From Arctopsyche grandis (Eukaryota > Arthropoda > Insecta > Trichoptera > Hydropsychidae): 64,000 nucleotides of DNA. Below are positions 12,397 to 22,304 of the stretch, piece after piece. Each line of letters opens with the position of its first letter. Positions within the stretch are counted from its first letter, which is position 1. Made by a program: the position numbers and the translations under genes. The stretch covers positions 29,323,001 to 29,387,000 of the forward strand of contig NC_135362.1 of assembly GCF_051622035.1 (NCBI RefSeq). Reading direction: 5' to 3'. Below the pieces are notes generated by a model. The model was not told the origin of the DNA and searched no databases. It saw nothing but the letters and a program-made list of their open reading frames with translations.

Positions 12397-13968
12397 TTAA
12401 TGCTTCATAGGGATGGGTTTGGTATAAAGAAATCCATCTATACACAATGTAGCGCCTTTTACGGAGTAATATTCGAATTTTAGATACACTTTTGTATAAT
12501 AAAACAAATTTCCAAAAAATTTGTGAAAATACAGATTTATATAATTGTAGGAAGCGTTGTATTCCCCCTAAAAATAAAATTCATTTTTATATAAATATTT
12601 CACTCGATACTTTAGGGCGAAAACACACTAAGTGGTATGGGACTTCACATTCCTGGCTTGTAAACAGTGGATGTTCCCCAAACTGAATTTGGGTGTAGTT
12701 GCACGTGCAGAATGCATATGTTTGGGAGCGGTCTAAATGACAGAAAACGCAAATATCGGAAGGCAAAGATCGAAAATCAAAAGATCTTAAGTCGAAAGAT
12801 CAAAAAGAATTGGTGCATGGTAAACAGTACATACTCACTTAATTTGCGCGAGCAGGATACAACAGAAACAAGAGGGACAGGCTTTTCCTCCCGTATTGAA
12901 GTGCGCGCGCAGAATACGGGAGGAAAAGCCTGTTCCTCTTGTTCCTGTTGTATCCTGCTCGCGCAAATTAAGTGAGTATGTACGTGAGTATGTACCGTTT
13001 ACCATGCACCCTTTTTTTATCTTTCGACTTAAGATCTTTCGATTTTTGATCTTTGCCTTCCGATATTTGCGTTTTCCGGCGTTTCACATTCGGGCCCGTG
13101 AGGTAGACCCGTTTGGGAGGTATGCATATATCCATATGCAACGGAAAATTTTTTCCTACATTTCTTCAAATATGGGATTCACCGTTATCGATCACTGTCA
13201 AGGATAAATACAAGAATAAAATCTCACTGAAAACAATCCAGAGTGTGATTCTTGGCATTATGTACCATTTATATAGGCTAGGGGTGCTGCGTTTTTTTCG
13301 CATGCTAAAAGTATCTAAAAAAACAAACACGTACTATGTACCACTCAGTGTGTTTTCGCCCTAAGCCTCATCGCTCCTTCGGTATTTTTCAAGAGGCGAC
13401 AGGATATAAATATAGATACGAGAGTTAAATCAAATTATATAGTACTTTAGAGATCCAGCAATCATCTGAAACGTTCATTTTGCTTCTTATCCCCGTGATG
13501 ATTAATTTATTTGAACACGGATTTAAAACGGTTTTGTTCACCATTGTTCTGTAAGTGCCGTCTTTCATTATCGATATAAAATAAACTGCCTGAAAATTAG
13601 CATACAAATATTTTCTACATTTAATCATATGAATATATTTATTTGATAAGAACAATGGCAACTATACTTTAATCATTTTATAGTCTTCGATTATGTTCAT
13701 ATAAACATCGAAATGTGGATTATATTCATCGGTTCGATTTACTTGGTAATTATAATCGTTGAAAATGCCTTTGTGAACGGGTCCGGAGACATTGCAACTG
13801 TGTACAGACTCAATCGACGTATAATATTTACCCTATAAAATATATAAAATAAAACATTTACCCTTCTAACTTACGGTATGTTAAAAAACTTACATATCCA
13901 TTCATAGCAACACCAGTGTTGCTAATCAAAATATAAACAGACATCAATAAAATCACTCTACGTGACAT
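12397..13968 (-). CDS. Secreted DUF1091-like protein, array copy D
   Basis: Exons complement(12397..12567, 13446..13589, 13668..13832, 13894..13968) give 184 aa, with all introns phase 0. The short signal exon reads MSRRVILLMSVYILISNTGVA. Exon 2 has GKYYTSIES and SCNVSGPVHKG. Exon 3 has KDGTYRTMVNKTVLNPC, without the Trp of the WKNG motif in A-C, E and G. Exon 4 has LYFHKFFGNLFYY and ATLCID. It is closest to copy F (exon lengths and the HKFFGNLFYY motif), forming subfamily 2. A second in-frame ATG at 13977 would add three residues; the start at 13968 is preferred because copy F has only that one. Intron 3 (878 bases) contains a complete foldback transposon. Confidence 0.85.
12615..13361. mobile_element. 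Non-autonomous DNA element with GGGCGAAAACACAC terminal repeats, in intron 3 of copy D
   Basis: The termini GGGCGAAAACACACT and AGTGTGTTTTCGCCC are perfect inverted repeats flanked by TA on both sides. There is no coding capacity. Related copies lie at 40060-40380 and 40487-41336 and share an internal TATGGGATTCACCG-TATCGATCA-like block. Superfamily unknown; TA flanks suggest a Tc1/mariner-type target. Confidence 0.75.
12743..13076. repeat. Long palindrome nested in the copy D intron element
   Basis: Two arms of about 155-160 bases, nearly perfectly inverted, run from GAAAACGCAAATATCGG to its complement and meet at a short GC-rich loop near 12909. The arms carry GCGCGAGCAGGATACAACAG and AAGTGAGTATGTAC-type segments. 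If transcribed within the pre-mRNA of copy D this would form a long hairpin. Confidence 0.9.
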
Positions 13969-13977
13969 TGTAGACAT

Positions 13978-14492
13978 GTGTGATCATCAGCAACCCGGCA
14001 AATACCAAACGAATACACGCTGATGAATTGTGTTTAAAAATAATGAAAACAAATAAACGGATGTACACTATATTTATATATTATTAGATTTTAATTGTGA
14101 AGATATTTAGAGGATAATGAGGTAAAATGTGACAGAGAGTGCGACACTTAGAATTTCCAATTCGCTTAGTATGTACATACATAATTGATGAAATATTCTA
14201 ATAATTCATACTTTTTAAAGGAAATATTGAATATACATTCTGATATATATTTTAAATTGTCATTTTAAATTTTTTTAAATTGTCATTTTAAAATTTTTAT
14301 TTAAATAGTGAGTATTTCCTATTATATTATACAACAATTTGGTGATACAGCCTGTTTAATTTCGGTTTTTTTTATATAATTAAGACGAATTTTAAAATTG
14401 GAAGCTCTAATATCATTATTCAAAGTGTAATCGTGCGTAAGCAGTCAAGTTGAAGACGTGATCAAATCATTCGAATTTAACTCTGTTAAAAT
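13978..14492. promoter_or_regulatory. Upstream region of copy D, leader shared with copy F
   Basis: Reading the minus strand, TGCTGATGATCACAC just before the start and CCGTTT.TTCGTTTT..ATTATTTTTTAAA further upstream are shared with the region upstream of copy F (18881-18970). The TTTTTAAA may act as a TATA element. The rest of the stretch to copy E holds nothing recognisable. Confidence 0.4.
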
Positions 14493-15261
14493 TCATGTCT
14501 TGCTGCTTTTCGGCTTGACAGGAATAGGTCTTGTTTCTGTGGCGGACAGGATGCAAAAAATAGATCCTTTCGAAGAAAAATATTCCACTTTTGTGAGTAC
14601 TTTCGTATAAAAGAAGTTGTTTCCGAACAGTTTGTGAAATATGGCATTGGAATCCGGTCTCGACGTTACATATTCTCCCTGTGTATTCAAAATGCAATTT
14701 TAATAGACAGTTTTCATTGATATTGAATCAATGTGTTTCAGAATTTACAATTACCTTCTTCACGTTACAGTTGGCATCGGTTTTCAAACTGTTTGTTATG
14801 ATTTTACGTAAAAATTCATCGGCACACGGATGTTCGACAGCTCTGTTGAGAATTGTTTTGTATTCGCCATTTTTCCACACTGAAGTGCTGTAAGAAGCCT
14901 GAAATGGAAACGTAACACTAAAGAATCATATTTTTTTAAATAAAATGAACAAAATTCATACCTTTGTTAATTGGTAGTCTTCGTTGGCTATCAAACGTCC
15001 AGTTATATTTTGATTTTGATCGTCAATATCGACAATATCGATTACAAAATTGTTAAACACGCCTTCGTGAATTGGTCCTGTCGCATTGCATTTGTCCACA
15101 CTTTTCACATGCAAATAGTACTTTCCCTGAAACAACACTCTGTATCATATCAAACCATAAAAAAATATTTTTTGAGAAAAGCTTACAAGGATTGGATCAT
15201 CGGCAGACACAGTGTTGATGTAAATGTTCACGCACATCCAAATCACCAAGTAAAGTGACAT
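14493..15261 (-). CDS. Secreted DUF1091-like protein, array copy E
   Basis: Exons complement(14493..14678, 14755..14898, 14962..15126, 15187..15261) give 189 aa, with phase-0 introns of 60-76 bases. The signal exon is MSLYLVIWMCVNIYINTVSA. Exon 2 has GKYYLHVKSV and KCNATGPIHEG (Cys plus N-glycosylation sequon). Exon 3 has ASYSTSVWKNGEYKT, EHPCADE and DANCNVKK. Exon 4 has GEYVTS, DSNAIFHKLFGNNFFY and SIFCIL. It belongs with A, B, C and G (subfamily 1) and is most like G. Compact and free of defects. A TATA-like AATATATTT lies about 50 bases upstream of the ATG. Function unknown; secretion is predicted from the signal sequence. Confidence 0.9.
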
Positions 15262-15885
15262 TTTATGCACTGAAGTTGTACTTGGGCCAAGAGAGTTTGG
15301 TATATGGAATGAAATATATTTTGTTCGTGGATTATATTCATATCTATGTATGTAATCCAGTAAATGGAAGTCAATTATATAATAATCTTGCTAAATGATC
15401 ATAATTGCTATTGAAATTAGTATTTATTTAGTCGGTGTATGATTGTAATGTATTTGGATATTTCTACATTATTTTTTAATGGTATTTAAAATTCTTTGAC
15501 CCATGGCTTATTATTTATAAAATAATTTGTAGTTTCAATATAAGATGAATGCCATACTCTCAAATGGTAGGCGAATGAACTAATCATTGAGATCAAATCT
15601 TTTATACATTGGTCTTCAAACTTTCGTAGCTTTTGGAACCCTTCTATGTGGTGATGACATTTTTCAAAGAACAGAGAAGAATATTTTTCAAGGGACATGA
15701 ATGAATACTTTTCAAGGAACTGAAAAATCATTTAATGGAAATTTAAGATAACGATTTACATATAATACATATGTACATAGGTAGTAAAAAAAAAGCATTT
15801 GCCCAATAAATATTATTATTTACATATTACATATGTACATACAAATGCGAAAATATTGATATTTGCTCTTAAAAATACATAATAA
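15262..15885. other. Intergenic spacer upstream of copy E
   Basis: AT-rich, with the likely copy E promoter at its left edge. No gene or known repeat was recognised. Confidence 0.4.
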
Positions 15886-16264
15886 TGTAACGTGAGAACA
15901 TGAGAAAGAGTATCCACTGTGTAAGTAAATTCGTGGGTGAACAATAGAAACCCCGGATTAGGCTAACGGGACTCAGTAAGTGCCTGAACAAAGGATACCC
16001 TGGAGTTCTCATAGACTTGGGCGAGTGGGTACGTAAAAAAAAAAAAACTCGCCAGGGTAGACCTTTTAGTGCCTAGACAATAGACACATTAATGGATCGG
16101 GGAAGCTATACTGGGAAACTTGTCCTTTATAAAGAGGTACACATGGTAGATCAGATTATTTTTAAGTGAGCGGTGGATCTTTGTGGACCTCTTTAATCGT
16201 TGAATAAATGCTGTGAAGCAACTTTGGCCTTTCATTTGGATCCTGAACCCACCTGTATGCAACA
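15886..16264 (+). mobile_element. Solo LTR-like element, TGTAAC...GCAACA family
   Basis: The sequence begins TGTAACGTGAGAAC and ends TATGCAACA. It has a TATAAAGAGG promoter-like box, a GTTGAATAAATGC polyadenylation-type signal and GGATCCTGAACCCACC near the end. Two further copies lie at 16456-16752 and 39756-40010. No internal retroelement genes are adjacent, and no target-site duplication was found. Probably a BEL/Pao- or Gypsy-type solo LTR. Confidence 0.65.
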
Positions 16265-16455
16265 GAAGCATATGTATGTATATGTACAAATATTTGATCA
16301 AGACATTTGTAATTGGTCTTTCAATCTTAAAGTGCCTATGAAAGTAAAGATTTTTCGGCACACTTGTCTCTCGTAAAGCCTCTGCTAGGACATACATATG
16401 TATGTTAGTAACTTTAGAAGAGGATCATCATGAAAGAAAAATCTTTAAATTTATA

Positions 16456-16752
16456 CAACAATAGAAACCCCGGATTAGGCTAACGGGACTCGGTAAGTGC
16501 CCGAACAAAGGAAACGCTGGGGTTCTCACAGAACGGGGCGAGTGCGAGTAGACCTACATGCCTACACAATAGACACGCCAACGGATCGGGGATGTTACGC
16601 TGGGAAACTTGTCCTTTAAAAGGAGGTACACACAGTAGATCAAGTATTCTGGAGTGAGCGGTGGTTACTTGTGGACGTCCTGAATTGTTGAATAAATGCC
16701 GTGAAGCGCCTTTGGTCTATCATTTGGATCCTGAACCCACCCCTATGCAACA
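16456..16752 (+). mobile_element. Truncated LTR-like element, second copy
   Basis: Matches the LTR at 15886-16264 from ACAATAGAAACCCCGG to the CAACA end but lacks about the first 60 bases. It keeps the GTTGAATAAATGC signal and the GGATCCTGAACCCACC block. Confidence 0.65.
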
Positions 16753-16931
16753 GTATTAAGTTCGAAAATATATCTCCAAGAATTTGTTTCGTAGATCTCC
16801 GTTTCTTTCATCCAATCCTTTCCACTTAATTCGTAAGTCAATTCAATTCAGATGGCCAACAACTGTAATATTTTCTTATATTAAAGTTTAGTTGAAGACA
16901 TTATCATTTCATAGTCAGCAGTATGGCTTAA

Positions 16932-17453
16932 GAGGGCTGGACAGCAGCGCCTTGTCCATACAAACGTACTATACTTCTCCCTTCCTCAATTATGGCACTA
17001 GAGAAATTATTTTTTAATATGCTATGGATATCCACCATTGGGGTGCATCTATCGTTTTATTTTTTTGATTAATTATTTTTTATAGGAGCTAAGAGCCGCC
17101 AAAAATCTATAAAATCGCCTCTTTTTTACACCCACGAAACGAGTCCAGCGTGCTTATTTAACAGTCGATTTAAAAAAAAAATACGCCAATAGATGCACAG
17201 AAAATATCTTTCTCATACTGATGATGAAATTTTTTTAAAAATTGGTCCAGTTTTGGAGGAGAAAATAGGAGAATACGAAACCTCGATTTTGTCAATTTAA
17301 AATACGTTTTATCTGGTCGAAGCGCAACTGTCGCATTCCCTCAATATATATATTGATATATATTGTCGCATTCACTCAATATATACATACACTCAATATA
17401 TATATCGAAGAAAGGAACGGTAACAAAATTAAGATTTCGGGTGTACAGCCCTC
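16932..17453. mobile_element. MITE with GAGGGCTG terminal repeats and TTAA flanks
   Basis: The ends GAGGGCTGGACA and TGTACAGCCCTC are inverted and flanked on both sides by TTAA. No coding capacity. The TTAA flanks suggest a piggyBac-like target, but TA-target (Tc1/mariner) elements fit too. Confidence 0.65.
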
Positions 17454-17939
17454 TTAATGAATAAAAATAAAATAAAATATTTTTTCCACGAAATTCTGCC
17501 AACAATATTTTAATTGCTTTATTTTGAATATCAACATACCATTAGAAAAATAAAGTAAATATTATTTCTTATCGTATTTTAAATATTATTTAAACCTACA
17601 TACTTATTTGAACAATGTGATGTTGATCATAATCGTTCAGACATGTAAAATTATACAGATATGTACGTATGATATGATATGTATATGTAGGTATATGTAG
17701 GTATTATAAACGAATTATAATATGAATATGTACATATATAAAATATCAAATACCGAAATTATAAGAGGATTCCAATTAAAAATGTAATGAAAATATGATC
17801 AAAATCATAATATTATATTCCAATAATGTATGATAATTGAGACAAATATTGAACAATACATTTAAAACAATCAATAACAAGTATTTTAGTTCAGTATATA
17901 ATTTTTTTAATTCATTCACATGCATAAATATGTATATTG
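17454..17939. other. AT-rich spacer downstream of copy F
   Basis: No gene or recognisable element. Confidence 0.5.
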
Positions 17940-18880
17940 CTAGTTCTTCTTAATGATGGGTTTCGTTTCAAGAAATCCGTCTACACACATTGTTGCCCCT
18001 TTTTCGGAGTAATATTCAAATTTTATAAAAATGTTGGTATAATAAAACAAATTTCCAAAAAATTTGTGAAAATCCTGATTTAAACTATTAACGGAGGTGT
18101 TGTAGTTTCCCTAAAAATACAACATAAATTATTTGCTTTTATAAATAGGATAGCTTGCACTGAAATTTTAGCCATGTCGCCTGTTAAAAATGACAATATT
18201 CACTCTCAATGGCAATCTGTAGAAAATAAATTTAATTTTGTTAGTAAATACAATCCTTAATTATCAATTTGACCCCTTCCAACAAGCGATCAATTTGGTG
18301 CGATTCGCGAATTAAATTAAAAAAATATATGTACATATATTATGTGTTTACTTTATATATCATGCAACTATTTGTAATATTTGAATAGTTTTTTATCCCC
18401 TTGATGACAAATTTATTTTTGCATGGGTTTAGTACTGTTTTGTTCATCATTGCTCTATAGTTCCCGTCTTTCAATAACGACAGAACGTAATTAACCTGAA
18501 AATAAACATTTAACTATGTATAATTAAATAATATGTATACACTGTTTTAAAAGAAAAAAATGGCAGTTTCACTTTAATCAATTTATAGTCCTCGATTATG
18601 TTTGCATAAGACTCTATGTATTGAATATCCTCAGCAGTATTATTTATATAGTAATAATAAAGATTAAAAATCCCTTGATGAATGGGTCCCGTAACATTGC
18701 AGTTATTTAGGGACTTAATCCATATGTAATATTTTCCCTGTGAAAGAGTTTTTATTTAAGTGATATAAAAAAAATCTTGTCAAAGTCACTGCTTATTAAA
18801 AAACTTACGTATCCATTTGTAGCAACATTTATGTTTATAAAAATATAAACACATATGCATAAAATCACTTTACGTGACAT
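17940..18880 (-). CDS. Secreted DUF1091-like protein, array copy F
   Basis: Exons complement(17940..18110, 18352..18495, 18573..18737, 18809..18880) give 183 aa, all phase 0. The signal exon is MSRKVILCICVYIFININVA, one codon shorter than in D. Exon 2 has GKYYIWIKS and NCNVTGPIHQG. Exon 3 has LKDGNYRAMMNKTVLNPCK. Exon 4 has GNYNTS, FHKFFGNLFYY and ATMCVD. It is subfamily 2, the closest relative of copy D. The exon 2 donor is GTGAAA, weaker than the GTAAGT/GTATG donors elsewhere. The leader directly upstream (TGCTGATGATCACACA) is shared with copy D, so promoter and gene were duplicated together. Confidence 0.87.
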
Positions 18881-19254
18881 TGTGTGATCATCAGCAGTTC
18901 GCCAAATACTATATGAGTATAGGAGATGAGTTTCATTTAAAAAATAATTAAAACGAACAAACGGATGTGGAGTATTTATTTAGAGTTATTTATGTATATA
19001 TATATATTGTTATTATATTTTGGTGAGAAAATTCAGTTATACATATGTACAATATAGAGGAGAATAGGGTAGTATGTCACGATGAGTCGAAGGACTTCGG
19101 TTTACATAATTAACTTCAGCTTACATTTTAATTAAAATTCAATGAATTGGGATCGCGATAAACTTATTAAGCTAAAATTTTGCTTTGTTTAGTAGCAAAA
19201 AACCGTAATATAGGACTAGGAATCGTAATACATGACGACTCATACACTAACTGT
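18881..19254. promoter_or_regulatory. Upstream region of copy F
   Basis: On the minus strand, a TTTTTTAAAT TATA-like element and the TGCTGATGATCACACA leader precede the start, as in copy D. The rest is AT-rich without recognisable content. Confidence 0.35.
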
Positions 19255-20112
19255 TAAGGCTTCCAATCCCGGGATCCCGGTGATTTCTGGTACCGTGAAT
19301 CCCGGTGCTGATACTAGTCTGAATACCGGGATTACGGTGCTGGCAGAAATTTCTTTAAAATATTAATTTTACAAAAATAATATGGAAAAAGCGTGTAATA
19401 CATTTGTTTGCACTGGAGCGTTTCACCCCAGCTCGCCGTTTCGTCGCCAGCTCGCCTTTCCTCAAAATATTACGCACGGCCTGAATTGTATTGCAGATTT
19501 TGTCCTCAACTGCAATGATATTCGAAGCATATTCACATTTTTTTATTTTTATGAGACCTGTGTTATTTAGGATCGAATATGATTTTATCAGTCGTACAGG
19601 GGATTTTCAAGTGTTTAGATCTCGTTACGCGGTGTGTGTGTTGAACTAAGACGCTGTTGTTTCTGTTAATCGTACGAAGATTATCTATTTTGATGTAAGT
19701 ACATTTTATTATAATGTCTAGTTCTTCGATATATATGTACATAGTACATAGTGATATTTTTTTTACATAAAGTCAATTTAATTGGAGTTTTTATATTAGA
19801 TGAATTGTTTCGTTTTAGCTAACTTCAAACTTATTTTAAAATAAAAAATAAAAATTAAATTCAGATCTGTATAATAAAAATAAATAAACGAATACTGTGT
19901 ATTATATATTTTTTTCATATAGTACACAGTATTCTATATTATTTCTATTTTGATAAGAATTCAAAAAGTATGTGCCATTGAACTTTTTTTTTCCTTATAC
20001 ATTTTTTTCCTTATACACTGGAATCCCGGTGCTAGTACCGGGATCCCGGGATCGAAATTTCCCAGCACCGCAATCCCGGTGCTGACGAAACCTTCCGGGA
20101 TTGGAAGCTCTA
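19255..20112. mobile_element. Non-autonomous hAT element, copy 1
   Basis: The termini TAAGGCTTCCAATCCCGG and CCGGGATTGGAAGCTCTA are inverted repeats. They are flanked by the exact 8-base duplication CTAACTGT (19247-19254 and 20113-20120), the hallmark of hAT insertion. Sub-terminal CCCGGTGCT-type repeats mark both ends. No transposase is present. A second, larger copy lies at 36634-38291. Confidence 0.85.
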
Positions 20113-20529
20113 CTAACTGTTCATAAGACGGGCGATTTATTAAATGCCTATTCAGTATTAGAAATACGTTTTGAAAAATATACCACTTGTGTAAGTATAT
20201 TACAGACATATTCATATATAAAGAAAAAAATATTGCAGTAATGACAAGTTCAAATATTCAATTTAAGTTCAGATTTGCATTTCTATGCATATTGACTATT
20301 TCCATTAAATTTGATTTCATATTACTGAAATCTGGTTTCCATACATTACGATTTTATAATCACTTTTTAAACTGTTTTTTATGATTTTAGGTTAAAAAAA
20401 ATCATTAGAAGACTTTAAGAGATGTACTAAAACGAATGCAATGATATGATCTTTTTCATATATCTAAACTAATCGATTTGCAGAAGTCAATTGTATTTAC
20501 GTAAATGATTACAATAGACATTGAAATAT

Positions 20530-20822
20530 TATTTATTTAGTTTGTATTGGATGATTACATAAATTTGTACCCAATTTTCAAAGGTTATTTAATAGCAAAC
20601 GGACATGAACTTATGCAATCATCTAATACTAATGATATTTTTACTTTATCTGTTATTATTAAATGCTATTTTTTATGTTTATGTATGGATGTATTTATGT
20701 TTATGTTTAATTGTTATTTTGTTTTTTTTTTTGTGTTATATTTTTTGACCATTGTGGCGCTTTAGGAATTCCTGTTATGCCACAATGGTCTGTTTAGAAT
20801 AAATAAATAAATAAATAAATAA
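20530..20822 (+). mobile_element. LINE 3' end with hairpin and (AATA)n tail
   Basis: T-rich 3' UTR-like sequence ends in a hairpin, GACCATTGTGGC...GCCACAATGGTC (20747-20790), followed by (AATA)n. The same hairpin-plus-microsatellite layout closes other LINE/SINE 3' ends in this window (35776-35818, 44985-45024). Confidence 0.55.
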
Positions 20823-21158
20823 TACGTTTAATTGAACTAAAATTTAAAAAAAGCTGTTCATTTTTGTAATAGTAATCATGTTACATAACTTAATCTGTTT
20901 AAAAAAATATACATAATAGGTATATATGTATATATATGTATATAATATATTAGTTATATGCATAGCAATCGTAAGTTCTGATATACATATGTATACCATC
21001 AGCATTATAAAAAATAGAATCTTTAATTGCATAATATTACAGGTATTTAGCGGTTCAATGAAAGTCTTTATGTAAATTTATTTTTGTTTATAGTGATTTT
21101 TATTTGCGTTCAATTACATATATACATTTTATTGAATACAAAAGATAAATCAACATTG

Positions 21159-21927
21159 TTAATTTTTAGTTGGAGGTCTTGTTTCGGATATGCTTAGTAT
21201 GCAAAAACAAGCTCCTTTTTCAGAAAAGTATTCCAATTTCGTCCTTAATCGACTGTAGAAGAAATTATTTCCTAGCAGTTTGTGAACTATTGCATTGCTG
21301 TCCGTTTTCATAGAAGTGTAATTTCCCTTAAAATAAATCAACACTATAATATTTCATTCAATTCCATTAACTTTAATTTTTTTAATGATTTGTCACCTTT
21401 TTGAGCACACAGTTGGCGTCAGTTTTCAATCCGTTATTGATGAGAACTCGAAAATAAATATCTTTGCACGGATCAGAAACAACTTTGTTGACAATCGTTC
21501 TGAAATTTCCATTTTTCCATACTTCAGTGTGATAAGCTGCCTGAAATATTTTAATAACATTTCAATTCAATTCACCTTCAAAACAACGATCAATACAAAC
21601 ATACTTTGGACAGTCGAAAATCCTCAACGACAGTCAAATATCCTGTCAAGATTTGATGCTTTTCATCGGGCTCATCTACATCTATACGATAGTTATTGAA
21701 CATCCCTTCATGAATCGGTCCAGTGGCGTTGCACTTTTCAATGTTTTTCACATACACAAAATACTTTCCCTGAAAAGAGCGATAAAAACATTTTCAAACC
21801 ATTAAGTGATAAAAACTCCTTACGAAAGACTTACAAATCCCTTCATCTCCGAATACGATCCATCTTCGGCAAATCCTGTGCTGATTAAAACAATGGCACA
21901 CACCAGCAAAGTTCCATACAAAGACAT
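21159..21927 (-). CDS. Secreted DUF1091-like protein, array copy G
   Basis: Exons complement(21159..21326, 21397..21540, 21605..21769, 21835..21927) give 189 aa, with phase-0 introns of 64-70 bases. The signal exon reads MSLYGTLLVCAIVLISTGFA. Exon 2 has GKYFVYVKN and KCNATGPIHEG. Exon 3 has AAYHTEVWKNGNFRT, SDPCKD and DANCVLKK. Exon 4 has GNYTSM, DSNAIVHKLLGNNFFY and ACFCIL. It shares most motifs with copy E. It is the first gene of the array in transcription order and has the clearest core promoter (21985-22020). Extracellular; ligand or partner unknown. Confidence 0.9.
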
Positions 21928-21984
21928 CGGAGACGAATAGAGATGTGTATACATCATCGTATGTATATTACATTACATCAAATC

Positions 21985-22020
21985 GTACTGAATGATAATA
22001 CGTGACAATACATATTTAAA
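21985..22020 (-). promoter_or_regulatory. TATA-Inr core promoter of copy G
   Basis: On the minus strand TTTAAATAT starts at 22020 and an initiator-like TTCAGTAC has its A at 21989, 31 bases downstream, the canonical TATA-to-start spacing. The ATG is about 60 bases further on. Confidence 0.5.
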
Positions 22021-22124
22021 AAATAGAATAATTACTAATCACAATCGGAAGACAATAATTTGTGGATGAATGCGTGAAATTTGTGTATGAAATGACATAC
22101 ATACATTAATTTGCCATCGAAATG

Positions 22125-22304
22125 CTAAATTATTCTCTTCCAATTGCATTTATTGTAATAAGCACACTTTTGAAGCTTTGCCCATTGTTTCGATGACGAC
22201 TTGTTCTTGGAGCACTTTCTTTTGGGCGTATTAGAATATCCGCCTCTTCCATTTCCCAAGACGGATATACATAATATGCCCCACCTGATGGTGAAACTTT
22301 CCAT
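22125..22304 (-). CDS. Possible small cysteine-containing peptide, or terminal exon
   Basis: A 59-residue open frame starts MESFTIRWGILCISVLGNG, which has a moderately hydrophobic N-terminal segment. It continues with a basic region holding Cys at residues 31, 47 and 53 (KRKCSKNKS, LQKCAYYNKCNW). The sequence just before the ATG, ATTTACAG, could also be a splice acceptor, so this might be the last exon of a longer minus-strand gene. It is not related to array copies A-G, although it lies 200 bases upstream of copy G on the same strand. No family was recognised. It may be chance. Confidence 0.25.
   Translation of the reverse strand: MESFTIRWGILCISVLGNGRGGYSNTPKRKCSKNKSSSKQWAKLQKCAYYNKCNWKRII

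Noticed and set aside
15886..16752. Full LTR retrotransposon with two LTRs
   Set aside because: Only about 190 bases lie between the two LTR-like copies, with no gag or pol, and the second copy lacks its 5' end.
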